NCBI GenBank assembly: GCA_949126835.1
Contig: OX421497.1
Location: 25,895,612-25,959,611 of the forward strand
Reading direction: 5' to 3'
Length of the DNA stretch: 64,000 nt
Source of the DNA: Anisus vortex
Lineage: Eukaryota > Mollusca > Gastropoda > Planorbidae
Shown: piece by piece, positions 46,203-58,348 of the stretch
Layout: each line of letters starts with the position of its first letter
Numbering within the stretch: the first letter of the stretch is position 1
Notes under the pieces: generated by a model
Seen by the model: the letters and a program-made list of their open reading frames with translations, nothing else
Database searches by the model: none
Told to the model about the DNA's origin: nothing
Program-made: the position numbers and the translations under genes

Positions 46203-46922
46203 CTAGGCATCTTCACCTGCAACTGGTACACCTTGTTTTCTTTTGCAAAACACCTTTTTGGACTTATTCCAAGTAAAAAAGCGAGGTACTTCTGGATATA
46301 GCAGTGTCCTGGCAAAAGCGTCACTTTGGCATAATTGAAAAAAAGCTGTCAGAGTTGTATTTGGTGGTATTTCTGCAAGGGCTTGCGCGTTTTCACGTGT
46401 GAAGTAAACTCTCTGCCCGTTCTCTAAGTGAACATTGAGATGAACTACTGTCGGGTGGCGTTCGTGAATTGGGAAACTCATAATGCGCCAAACCGCTTCG
46501 TTGCTACTGATGTATCTCCCTATCATGTACCGAGACACTTCATCAAGAGCGTTGTCATCTGTCACTCCAAAGACAGCCATTTCACTTCCTTTGTTTACAT
46601 ATTTGCAGATGTATTTGATAGATTTCACAGAGCTACAGTACTCGACATTTATGTGTGCGAGAAACATTTTGGAAAGAATTGGAGAATAAGGAACAACCCA
46701 CTTGTTGTCCACTTCGACTTCCGTGTTGCCTTTAATTTTAATTGTTGCCGTGAAACCACCGTCTTGTGGGGCGCGTCTTCTGTAAACTGGATAGCCATCT
46801 TCACCAGTCTGAGTATCTTTAATTAATTTCCTAGGATATTTTTTGCTGCATTTTCCGTCTTTCATACAGGGTGCGTTGGTATTGAGATGTCGGCATGGTC
46901 CATGAATCATATTTTTCTTCAC
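46203..46922 (-). pseudogene. Helitron Rep, middle part with the two-tyrosine motif
   Basis: This part contains HGPCRHLNTNAPCMKDGKCS, VVPYSPILSKMF and the catalytic YICKYVNKG (about 46590-46615), matching the YxxKYxxK motif of Helitron Rep proteins that nick and join DNA. A TAG nonsense codon at about 46960 separates it from the preceding HUH part. Confidence 0.85.
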
Positions 46923-46961
46923 TACTGCAAACAGATTAGGGTCCGTCTTTGGATCTGGAAA

Positions 46962-47144
46962 CTATGCAGATATGATTTGATCAATATTGACTGGGTGTAG
47001 TTTTTCCTTCAACCAAATTAAATTGTGGGAGTGTGGAAGTCCTCTTTTCTGCCATTCAATAGAGTACATCGAGCATCGGGTTTCTCCAAAAATATTATAT
47101 TTAGTTAAAATATCAATGAGTTTGATCTGTTTTTGTCTAAACAC
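46962..47144 (-). pseudogene. Helitron Rep, HUH segment
   Basis: This short frame reads SIEWQKRGLPHSHNLIWL. The HSH here is the metal-binding HUH motif of Rep nucleases (usually HAH in Helitrons). It is joined to the upstream 553-codon frame by a one-base shift near 47135. Confidence 0.8.
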
Positions 47145-48766
47145 TCTTGACGATCACTTGACGTCTGGCCAAATGAAAGTGATTCTTTGATTTCACCCCA
47201 GTCAGGATTGCACGTAAATGTGATAAATAGGTCTGGGCGTCCATAGGATCGAACATAAGACAGTGCATCTTGTGCATATTCCTGCATCTGTCTAGGGCTT
47301 CCGGTGAAAATTGCTGGGAGAATCACAACTTTCCCAATATTTTGAATGTCCCCATCGTTCACCAAAGCATCCTTGAGGTGTATATAGTCTTCCACGCGCA
47401 GCTTTTTTTTATTTAGACGTATGTACAGGAGTCGCTCACTCTCAATTTTTGCATACATGTCCACAACGTATTGATGGTATAGTTGTCGACATTGTAAAAT
47501 ATGATTTGTGGATCCATTTCTGATCATCAACCTGTATGCATAAAAGTCTAATGCTGAAACTTTTTTAACAGTTGGTGCACCTGTTACAGGATCAACCTGC
47601 TTCAGGTTGAAGTGGTATCCATCCTCGCCTTCACAAAATATGAGCGGGTATTGAAGAGCATCGTAGGATCGATGTGTTTCTGAATTGCGTTGTAGTGAAT
47701 TACTTCGCCTCTGAATTATGATGTCACGTTGATTGAAATCGTGGTCTGACATAATGATGGCGACTTCATTTACTTGAGGAGCATTAAAGCGACGTTCGTG
47801 TTCACTGGGCTCTCTTTTGTCTGCACGGATAACAACCTTGTATTCATCATTGGGCATGTTTTCTAGTGAAGTTTTGAAAGTATTAATGAGATGGTTGTTT
47901 TCATGAAGCATCCTTTGTAAGCTTAAAACAATATTGCGTCTCACCCCGGGGATACAATCGCATCGATGATCTACTTCAATCTGCTCATTTCCCATAAAGA
48001 AGACTTGTAGAAATTGTGGGTTTCGATCTGGAAGCTGGAGAAGAGATCCGATCCGGTGGTATACCTGTCCTTGTACTTTAAAAGTTGTTGCAAAACCGTT
48101 AAGATCCACTATTAAGGTAGCACCAAAAGACGTCATCTGAAAACATGAATTGTATCTTCTCAGATTACGCAGGAAATGTTTTGACTCTGAAGTCGTCCCA
48201 GACATTAATAACTGCAGATCATTGGGCGGTGTATTCAGGGGAGTAAGTTTAACTTTTCCACTCCTGCAGCACATTCCTGGTGGTTCTGTTTTAAATTTCT
48301 TTGGTTGACAATATTTACATATGTAGATCATTCCTCCAATATCAACATAAGGGTGTTGAGCGTAATCATGTTGGGGGTCATATTGGAATCCAGCTAAATT
48401 CAAATGTGAACTTCGTGACACCCTAGCCGTGTTTGCACCTTCCCGCTTTTTTTCAAGACGTTTCTGTCGCTCCTCCAAAGTCTCGGTAGCTCTTGATGTG
48501 GTTTCTCCTTCCCGCTTTTTTTCAAGACGTTTTTGTCGCTCCTCCAAAGTCTCTGTAGCTCTTGATGTGTTTGCTTTTTCTCGCATTGTTTCAAGTCGTG
48601 TTCGACGCTCCTCTGATGTCTCTATGGCTCTTATTGTCTTGGCCTTTTCCCTTTCTTTGTCATGTCTAGCATCACTTTGTTCAACAGTTTCATCTTTTCG
48701 CAAACGTTTGGCTTTTATTGACTTTGGATTCTTTTGTCCAATTAGTTTTCTTTTCTTTGGAGGCAT
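47105..48766 (-). pseudogene. Helitron Rep, N-terminal part (Helitron_like_N)
   Basis: The 553-codon frame starts at 48766. An Arg/Glu/Lys-rich N-terminus carries four degenerate 23-residue repeats (RATETLEERQKRLEKKREG; DNA period 69 bp, about 48430-48660). Then come a zinc-finger-like CKYCQPKKF...CC segment, ENMPNDEYKVVIRADKREP, the Helitron_like_N block (YPLIFCEGEDGYHF), SALDFYAYRLMIRNG and LPAIFTGSPRQMQEYAQDAL...FITFTCNPDW. All are characteristic of animal Helitron Rep. The frame shifts just before the HUH segment. Confidence 0.9.
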
Positions 48767-48773
48767 TTAAAGT

Positions 48774-49286
48774 ATTGGCTTGGAAAGTTTATTAATATTT
48801 TTATATTCAACAATAATGTAGATCTCTTGTATTGACTTGGACAGTTTATCAATATTTATATATTCAACAATAATGTAGATCTCTTGTATTGGCTTGGACA
48901 GTTTATCAATATTTATATATTCAACAATAATGTAGATCTCTTGTATTGACTTGGACAGTTTATCAATATTTATATATTCAACAATAATGTAGATCTCTTG
49001 TATTGACTTGGAAAGCTTATCAATATTTATATATTCAACAATAATGTAGATCTCTTGTATTGACTTGGACAGTTTATCAATATTTATATATTCAACAATA
49101 ATGTAGATATCTTGTATTGACTTGGACAGTTTATCAATATTTATATATTCAACAATAATGTAGATCTCTTGTATTGACTTGGACAGTTTATCAATATTTA
49201 TATATTCAACAATAATGTAGATCTCTTGTATTGACTTGGACAGTTTATCAATATATTTATATTCAACAATAATGTAGATCTCTTGT
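48774..49286 (-). promoter_or_regulatory. Nine 57-bp repeats upstream of Rep, each with a TATA-like box
   Basis: Units start at 48774, 48831, 48888, 48945, 49002, 49059, 49116, 49173 and 49230 with an exact 57-bp period. On the Rep strand each contains TATATAAATA. The array begins 8 bp upstream of the Rep ATG, so the repeats occupy the promoter/5' UTR position. A multi-TATA promoter is an inference. The array itself is certain. Confidence 0.8.
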
Positions 49287-49330
49287 TCACAATATTGTTA
49301 CTACCTTGCTTTGTAAGTGATCACATAAAT

Positions 49331-49611
49331 ACTATTTTTAACAATAACAAATGTTGCCCTTCTTGTTATTTTGAAAGAGAAATGGGCTTACATCTATATA
49401 CAATCATGTATCATATATCAATATCATACATATCATAAACACAAAAATGCAGCATATAATAAATAGTTACTATTTTTAACAATAACAAATGTTGCCCTTC
49501 TTGTTAGTTTTTAGTTTGAAAGAGAAATGGGCTTACATCTATATACAATCATGTAAGATATATCATCATCATACATATCATAAACACATAAACGCAGCAT
49601 ACAATAAATAT
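49331..49611. repeat. 138-bp tandem duplication in the Helitron 5' region
   Basis: Two copies start ACTATTTTTAACAATAACAA at 49331 and 49469 and run through TGTTGCCCTTCTTG and ATGGGCTTACATCTATATAC to AATAAAT. Confidence 0.9.
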
Positions 49612-50179
49612 GGGTATATAGACTATATGTACAACAGACAATAGTTAAAATATGCTTGATTAACTTCTTAACATTAGTATGAAAAATGACATTTAGGCCT
49701 ATGTTTAGCGGTTAACCAAAACATGTGCTCCCTCTGCTTTCAATAAGCTTTTAATAAGCACGTCGCGGTGCAATGATTTAAAAATGCGCACCAAAAGCTA
49801 CTCACGTATTTCCGGTAATATAAACATGAATGAATTTTTTCCCTTCAGTCACAAAGTTAGAGCGCAAAGATTGATGACGTCATAAAAATAATCTCAGCGC
49901 ATCCTTTTTTTTCTAACTTAGTGACGAAAAACTATAAAAAGTTGTACTGGCAAAGTCAATGTGAATCAAAAGATGTGTTTTATTCGCGTTTTTTGACCAA
50001 ACTGACCACTGCGGTCATTTTAATTTTTTTTAAAACCTTGACAGTGTTCACCGCCGTAACGCAAATAATATTTGTAGCAAATTTCACGTTTTTATGTCCA
50101 GTATTTAAAAAGATTATGCGGTATGTACATACCCAGCCAGCCAGCCAGCCACATATTCCTTTTGAGATTTATATATATA

Positions 50180-51673
50180 CTAGCCGGTATGTGCCCGGTC
50201 CTCCAAACCGGCTAAAAGTTATGTTTACATACACTCTAACTACTCAGGTAGTTATAATGAGATTGCCCGCATGACCTACGACACGAATTTATACGTGAGG
50301 TAATTTTTTATTTGCCCGCTACAACATAAATTACCCGTTAAAATCATTACCCATTATAACAATTAAAAATTGCCCTCTATAAATTACGACGCAAATTAAA
50401 ACGTGAATATATTTTGTTCTATTCATTGATAAAGAACATTCGACAGTACATTTATTTTTTTTTAATGATTGTTTGATATATTTTTTTACGACAAACATTA
50501 AGTCGCAGACCTATGTTGTGTTGTTTTTGTTTATTTGCTATTTATTTATTTATTGTTGCTTTGGAAGCAAACTTAGAATTAAATTTTCTATTCAACATGT
50601 AAAACAATAACAAATGAAACCCATATGAAATAATGTTTATAAAACGTATACGTCACGAATTAAAACTTTAAAAAGTTAGTTGCGGCAATTTAAACATTGC
50701 CCGGCAATTTAAACATTGCCCGGTAATATAAACATTGCCCGGTAATTTAAACATTGCCCGGTAATTTAAACATTGCCCGGTAATTTAAACAATGGCCGTT
50801 ACCAAGGCGATAAGCCTAAAGGTGCCCAGTTCTCGGAACTGGATAAAATAACCCATGGAGTTATAAGCAATAGTCTTAAGCGGGGATAAAGTTTTTTTCC
50901 GGTAACTTAAACCATTTAAATATTGCATTCTACAAATTACGACGCAATTTAAAACAAAATTTTGTTCCCTTCTTACACGCATAAATACGCAAAATTTGAT
51001 GACGCCATATAATTATAAGCTTAAATATAGAGTGTAACCAGGACCACTGCGTTTAAATAAGCTTAGTAATGCGTCGGTATTACTTCCCGAAACAGAAAAA
51101 AAATGCTAAATCTATTTGCTTTGTCCTATGTTTGTAAAGTTTTAAATTATTAATTAGCTCTAAGTCATTTATTCACAGAGGAAAGTATTAAAGTAGTGAT
51201 AGATTAAGAAAATCAACTACAGTATTGGTAGTGTAAAGAATTTATGTTGTTTACGGCACGTAGGCAATTTAAACATGAAGAAAATTTGTTCCCATCATTG
51301 AGATAAAATCCATTCACATAGTTTGATGACGTCAATTTAAACATGAATGAAAAATGTCCCTTCATTGCTAAAAAATTCATGCGCAAACTTTGATGACGTC
51401 ATAAAAATAATCTCAGCGCATCCTTTCTTTTCTAACTTTGCGACGAAAAACTATAAAAAGTTGTACTGGCAAAGACAATGTGAATCAAAAGTTGTGCTTT
51501 ATTCGCGTTTTTTGACCAAACTGACCACTGCGGTCATTTAAATTTTTTTCAAACCGTGACAGTGTTCAGCGCCGTAACGCAAAGAATATTTGTAGCAAAT
51601 TTCACGTTTTTATGTTTAGTATTTAAAAAGATTATGCGGTACGTACATACCCAGCCACATACTCCTTTTGAGA
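50180..51673 (-). mobile_element. Array unit 1 (non-autonomous Helitron, 1494 bp)
   Basis: The 3' terminus retains CTAG (50180-50183). The internal 19-bp minisatellite has 5 copies (about 50690-50790). The 5' part is the variant with CATACTCC and TTTAGTATTT, shared with unit 4. Confidence 0.8.
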
Positions 51674-51685
51674 TTTATATATATA

Positions 51686-53425
51686 CAAGCCGTTATGTGC
51701 CCGGTCCTCCGAACCGGCTAAAAGTTATGTTTACATACACTCTAACTACTCAGGCAGTTATAATGAGATTGCCCGCATGACCTACGACACGAATTTAAAC
51801 GTATTGTAATTTTTTATTTGCCCGCTACAACATGAATTACCCGTTAAAATCATTACTCATCACCCATTATAACAAATAAAAAATTGCCCGCTATTAATTA
51901 CGACGCAAATTAAAACATGAATATATTTTGTTCTATTCATTGATTAAGAACATTCGACAGTACTTTTTTTTTTTTTAATGATTGATTGATATATTTTTTT
52001 TACGACAAACATTAAGTCGCAGACCTATGTTGTGTTGTTTTTGTTTATTTGCTATTTATTTATTTATTGTTGCTTTGGAAGCAAACTTAGAATTAAATTT
52101 TATATTCAACATGTAAAACAATAACAAATGAAACCCTTATGAAATAATGTTTATAAAACGTATACGACACGAATTAAAACTTTAAAAATTTAGTTCCGGC
52201 AATTTGAACATTGCCCGGCAAATTAAACATTGCCCGGTAATTTAAACATTGCCCGGTAATTTAAACATTGCCCGGTATTATAAACATTGCCCGGTATTAT
52301 AAACATTGCCCGGTAATTTAAACATTGCCCGGTAATTTAAACATTGCCCGGTAATTTAAACATTGCCCGGTATTATAAACATTGCCCGGTATTATAAACA
52401 TTGCCCGGTAATTTAAACATTGCCCGGTAATTTAAACATTGCCCGATATTATAAACATTGCCCGGTATTATAAACATTGCCCGGTAATTTAAACATTGCC
52501 CGGTAATTTAAACAATGGCCGTTACCTAGGCGATAAGCCTAAAGGTGCCCAGTTCTCGGAACTGGATAAAATAACCCATGGAGTTATAAACAATAGTCTT
52601 AAGCGGGGATAAAGTATTTTCCGGTAACTTATACCATTTAAATATTGCATTCCACAAATAACGACGCAAATTAAAACTAAATTTTGTTCCCTTCTTAAAC
52701 GCATAAATACGCAAAATTTGATGACGCCATATAATTATAAGCTTAAATATAGAGTGTAACCAGGACCACTGCGTTTAAATAAGCTTAATAAGGCGTCGGT
52801 ATTACTTCCCGAAACAGAAAAAAAAAATGCTAAATCTATTTGCTTTGTCCTATGTTTGTAATGTTTTAAATTATTAATTAGCTTTAAGTCATGTATTCAC
52901 AGTGTAAAGTATTAAAGTAGTGATAGATTAAGAAAATCAACTACAGTATTGGTAGTGTAAAGAATTTATGTTGTTTACGGCACGTAGACAATTTAAACAT
53001 GAAGAAAATTTGTTCCCGTCATTGAGTTGAGATAATAAAATCCATGCACATAGTTTGATGACGTCAATTTAAACATGAATGAAAAATGTCCCTTCATTGC
53101 TATAAAACCCATGCGCAAAGTTTGATGACGTCATAAAAATAATCTCAGCGCATCCTTTTTTTTCTAACTTTGTGACGAAAAACTATAAAAAGTTGTACTG
53201 GCAAAGACAATGTGAATCAAAAGTTGTGTTTTTTTCGCGTTTTTTGACCAAACTGACCACTGCGGTCATTTTAATTTTTTTAAAACCTTGACAGTGTTCA
53301 CCGCCGTAACGCAAAGAATATTTGTAGCAAATTTCACGTTTTTATGTCCAGTATTTAAAAAGATTATGCGGTATGTACATACCCAGCCACATACATACAT
53401 ACATACATACATATTCCTTTTGAGA
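51686..53425 (-). mobile_element. Array unit 2 (1740 bp)
   Basis: The 3' terminus is CTTG. The minisatellite has 16 copies (about 52200-52515) in an ordered TAATTT/TATTAT pattern identical to units 5 and 6. The 5' part has a (CATA)n run. Confidence 0.8.
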
Positions 53426-53438
53426 TTTATATATATAA

Positions 53439-55014
53439 CAAGCCGTTATGTGCCCGGTCCTCCGAACCGGCTAAAAAGTATGTTTACATACACTCTAACT
53501 ACTCAGGCAGTTATAATGAGATTGCCCGCATGACCTACGACACGAATTTAAACGTGAGGTAATTTTTTATTTGCCCGCTACAACATGAATTACCCGTTAA
53601 AATCATTACTCATCACCCATTATAACAATTACAAAATTGCCCGCTATAAATTACGACGCAAATTGAAACATGAATATATTTTGTTCTATTCATTGATTAA
53701 GAACATTCGACAGTACTTTTATTTATTTTTATGATTGTTTGATATATTTTTTTTACGACAAACATTAAGTCGCAGACCTATGTTGTGTTGTTTTTGTTTA
53801 ATTGCTATTTATTTATTTATTGTTGCTTTCAAAGCAAACTTAGAATTAAATTTTCTATTCAACATGTAAAACAATAACAAATGAAACCCATATGAAATAA
53901 TGTTTATAAAACGTATACGACACAAATTAAAACTTTAAAAAGTTAGTTCCAGCAATTTGAACATTGCCCGGCAAATTAAACATTGCCCGGTATTATAAAC
54001 ATTGCCCGTTAATTTAAACATTGCCCGGTAGTTTAAACATTGCCCGGTAATTTAAACATTGCCCGGTATTATAAACATTGCCCGGTAATTTAAACATTGC
54101 CTGGTAATTTAAACAATGGCCGTTACCAAGGCGATAAGCCTAAAGGTGCCCAGTTCTCGGAACTGGATAAAATAACCCATGGAGTTATAAACAATAGTCT
54201 TAATTGGGGATAAAGTATTTTCCGGTAACTTAAACCATTTAAATATTGCATTCTACAAATTACGACGCAAATTAAAACAAAACTTCTTAAACGCATAAAT
54301 ACGCAAAATTTGATGACGCCATATAATTATAAGCTTAAATATAGAGTGTAACCAGGACCACTGCGTTTAAATAAGCTTAATAAGGCGTCGGTATTACTTC
54401 CCAAAACAGAAAAAAAAATATTTTATCTATTTGCTTTGTCCTATGTTTGTAAAGTTTTAAATTATTAATTAGCTTTAAGTCATGTATTCACAGTGTAAAG
54501 TATTAAAGTAGTGATAGATTAAGAAAATCAACTACAGTATTGGTAGTGTAAAGAATTTATGTTGTTTACGGCACGTAGACAATTTAAACATGAAGAAAAT
54601 TTGTTCCCGTCATTGAGTTGAGATAAAAATCCATGCACATAGTTTGATGACCTCAATTTAAACATGAATGAAAAATGTCCCTTCATCGCTATAAAATCCA
54701 TGCGCAAAGATTGATGACGTCATAAAAATAATCTCAGCGCTTCCTTTTTTTTCTAACTTTGTGACGAAAAACTATAAAAAGTTGTACTGGCAAAGACAAT
54801 GTGAATCAAAAGTTGTGTTTTTTTCGCGTTTTTTGACCAAACTGACCACTGCGGTCATTTTAATTTTTTTAAAACCTTGACAGTGTTCACCGCCGTAACG
54901 CAAAGAATATTTGTAGCAAATTTCACGTTTTTATGTCCAGTATTTAAAAAGATTATGCGGTATGTACATACCCACATATATACATACATACATACATACA
55001 TATTCCTTTTGAGA
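53439..55014 (-). mobile_element. Array unit 3 (1576 bp)
   Basis: The minisatellite has 8 copies (about 53960-54115) in the same order as unit 4. The 5' part has CCCACATATATACATAC, shared with unit 5. Confidence 0.8.
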
Positions 55015-55026
55015 TTTATATATATA

Positions 55027-56584
55027 CAAGCCGTTATGTGCCCGGTCCTCCGAACCGGCTAAAAGTTATGTTTACATACACTCTAACTACTCAGGCAGTT
55101 ATAATGAGATTGCCCGCATGACCTACGACACGAATTTAAACGTGAGGTAATTTTTTATTTGCCCGCTACAACATGAATTACCCGTTAAAATCATTACTCA
55201 TCACCCATTATAACAATTACAAAATTGCCCGCTATAAATTACGACGCAAATTAAAACATGAATATATTTTGTTCTATTCATTGATTAAGAACATTCGACA
55301 GTATATTTTTTTTTTTTTAGTGATTGTTTGATATATTTTTTTTACGACAAACATTAAGTCGCAGACCTATGTTGTGTTGTTTTTGTTTATTTGCTATTTA
55401 TTTATTTATTGTTGCTTTGGAAGCAAACTTAGAATTAAATTTTATATTCAACATGTAAAACAATAACAAATGAAACCCATATGAAATAATGTTTATAAAA
55501 CGTATACGACACGAATTAAAACTTTAAAAAGTTAGTTCCAGCAAATTGAACATTGCCCGGCAAATTAAACATTGCCCGGTATTATAAACATTGCCCGTTA
55601 ATTTAAACATTGCCCGGTAATTTAAACATTGCCCGGTAATTTAAACATTGCCCGGTATTATAAACATTGCCCGGTAATTTAAACATTGCCCGGTAATTTA
55701 AACAATGGCCGTTACCAAGGCGATAAGCCTAAAGGTGCCCAGTTCTCGGAACTGGATAAAATAACCCATGGAGTTATAAACAATAGTCTTAAGCGGGGAT
55801 AAAGTATTTTCCGGTAACTTAAACCATTTAAATATTGCATTCTACAAATTACGACGAATTTTAAAACAAAATTTTGTTCCCTTCTTAAACGCATAAATAC
55901 GCAAAATTTGATGACGCCATATAATTATAAGCTTAAATATAGAGTGTAACCAGGACCACTGCGTTTAAATAAGCTTAGTAATGCGTCGGTATTACTTCCC
56001 GAAACAGAAAAAAAATGCTAAATCTATTTGCTTTGTCCTATGTTTGTAAAGTTTTAAATTATTAATTAGCTTTAAGTCATTTATTCACAGAGGAAAGTAT
56101 TAAAGTAGTGATAGATTAAGAAAATCAACTACAGTATTGGTAGTGTAAAGAATTTATGTTGTTTACGGCACGTAGGCAATTTAAACATGAAGAAAATTTG
56201 TTCCCATCATTGAGATAAAATCCATGCACATAGTTTGATGACGTCAATTTAAACATGAATGAAAAATGTCCCTTCATTGCTAAAAAATTCATGCGCTAAC
56301 TTTGATGACGTCATAAAAATAATCTCAGCGCATCCTTTCTTTTCTAACTTTGCGACGAAAAACTATAAAAAGTTGTACTGGCAAAGACAATGTGAATCAA
56401 AAGTTGTGCTTTATTCGCGTTTTTTGACCAAACTGACCACTGCGGTCATTTAAATTTTTTTCAAACTTGACAGTGTTCACCGCCGTAACGCAAAGAATAT
56501 TTGTAGCAAATTTCACGTTTTTATGTTTAGTATTTAAAAAGATTATGCGGTACGTACATACCCAGCCACATACTCCTTTTGAGA
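55027..56584 (-). mobile_element. Array unit 4 (1558 bp)
   Basis: The minisatellite has 8 copies (about 55550-55710). The 5' part is the unit-1 type, making this a mosaic of the unit-3 minisatellite allele and the unit-1 5' allele. Confidence 0.8.
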
Positions 56585-56596
56585 TTTATATATATA

Positions 56597-58336
56597 CAAG
56601 CCGTTATGTGCCCGGTCCTCCGAACCGGCTAAAAGTTATGTTTACATACACTCTAACTACTCAGGCAGTTATAATGAGATTGCCCGCATGACCTACGACA
56701 CGAATTTAAACGTGAGGTAATTTTTTATTTGCCCGCTACAACATGAATTACTCGTTAAAATCATTACTCATCACCCATTATAACAATTAAAAAATTGCCC
56801 GCTATTAATTACGACGCAAATTAAAACATGAATATATTTTGTTCTATTCATTGATTAAGAACATTTGACAGTACTTTTTTTTTTTTTAATGATTGTTTGA
56901 TATATTTTTTTTACGACAAACATTAAGTCGCAGACCTATGTTGTGTTGTTTTTGTTTATTTGCTATTTATTTATTTATTGTTGCTTTGAAAGCAAACTTA
57001 GAATTAAATTTTATATTCAACATGTAAAACAATAACAAATGAAACCCTTATGAAATAATGTTTATAAAACGTATACGACACGAATTAAAACTTTAAAAAT
57101 TTAGTTCCGGCAATTTGAACATTGCCCGGCAAATTAAACATTGCCCGGTAATTTAAACATTGCCCGGTAATTTAAACACTGCCCGGTATTATAAACATTG
57201 CCCGGTATTATAAACATTGCCCGGTAATTTAAACATTGCCCGGTAATTTAAACATTGCCCGGTAATTTAAACACTGCCCGGTATTATAAACATTGCCCGG
57301 TATTATAAACATTGCCCGGTAATTTAAACATTGCCCGGTAATTTAAACATTGCCCGGTATTATAAACATTGCCCGGTATTATAAACATTGCCCGGTAATT
57401 TGAAACATTGCCCGGTAATTTAAACAATGGCCGTTACCTAGGCGATAAGCCTAAAGGTGCCCAGTTCTCGGAACTGGATAAAATAACCCATGGAGTTATA
57501 AACAATAGTCTTAAGCGGGGATAAAGTATTTTCCGGTAACTTATACCATTTAAATATTGCAATCCACAAATAACGACGCAAATTAAAACAAAATTTTGTT
57601 CCCTTCTTAAACGCATAAATACGCAAAATTTGATGACGCCATATAATTATAAGCTTAAATATAGAGTGTAACCAGGACCACTGCGTTTAAATAAGCTTAG
57701 TAAGGCGTCGGTATTACTTCCCGAAACAGAAAAAAATATGCTAAATCTATTTGGTTTGTCCTATGTTTGTAAAGTTTTAAATTATTAATTAGCTTTAAGT
57801 CATGTATTCACAGTGTAAAGTATTAAAGTAGTGATAGATTAAGAAAATCAACTACAGTATTGGTAGTGTAAAGAATTTATGTTGTTTACGGCACGTAGAC
57901 AATTTAAACATGAAGAAAATTTTTTCCCGTCATTGAGTTGAGATAATAAAATCCATGCACATAGTTTGATGACGTCAATTTAAACATGAATGAAAAATGT
58001 CCCTTCATTGCTATAAAATCCATGCGCAAAGATTGATGACGTCATAAAAATAATCTCAGCGCATCCTTTTTTTTCTAACTTTGTGACGAAAAACTATAAA
58101 AAGTTGTACTGGCAAAGACAATGTGAATCAAAAGTTGTGTTTTTTTCGCGTTTTTTGACCAAACTGACCACTGCGGTCATTTTATTTTTTTTTAAACCTT
58201 GACAGTGTTCACCGCCGTAACGCAAAGAATATTTGTAGCAAATTTCACGTTTTTATGTCCAGTATTTAAAAAGATTATGCGGTATGTACATACCCACATA
58301 TATACATACATACATACATACATATTCCTTTTGAGA
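56597..58336 (-). mobile_element. Array unit 5 (1740 bp)
   Basis: The minisatellite has 16 copies (about 57115-57425). It is the same length as unit 2, but the 5' part matches unit 3. Confidence 0.8.
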
Positions 58337-58348
58337 TTTATATATATA

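Larger units (their letters stand above)
43587..50167 (-). mobile_element. Autonomous-type Helitron, 6.6 kb, minus strand
   Basis: On the minus strand the element starts A|TCTCAAAAGGAATATG (50167), encodes Rep and helicase (48766-44260) and ends with a hairpin (GCCCGTTCGAAGAATCGGGC) 7 nt before CTAG|T (43590-43587). It inserts at AT without target duplication, as Helitrons do. The coding region is broken by two frameshifts and a nonsense codon but is otherwise well preserved. Its 5' 350 bp (49813-50167) and 3' 500 bp (43587-44105) are shared with the six units of the adjoining array. The 5' boundary is inferred from those repeats. Confidence 0.8.

Noticed and set aside
44429..46826. Plus-strand frames opposite the Helitron genes
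   Set aside because: Antisense shadows of the Rep and helicase coding sequence.
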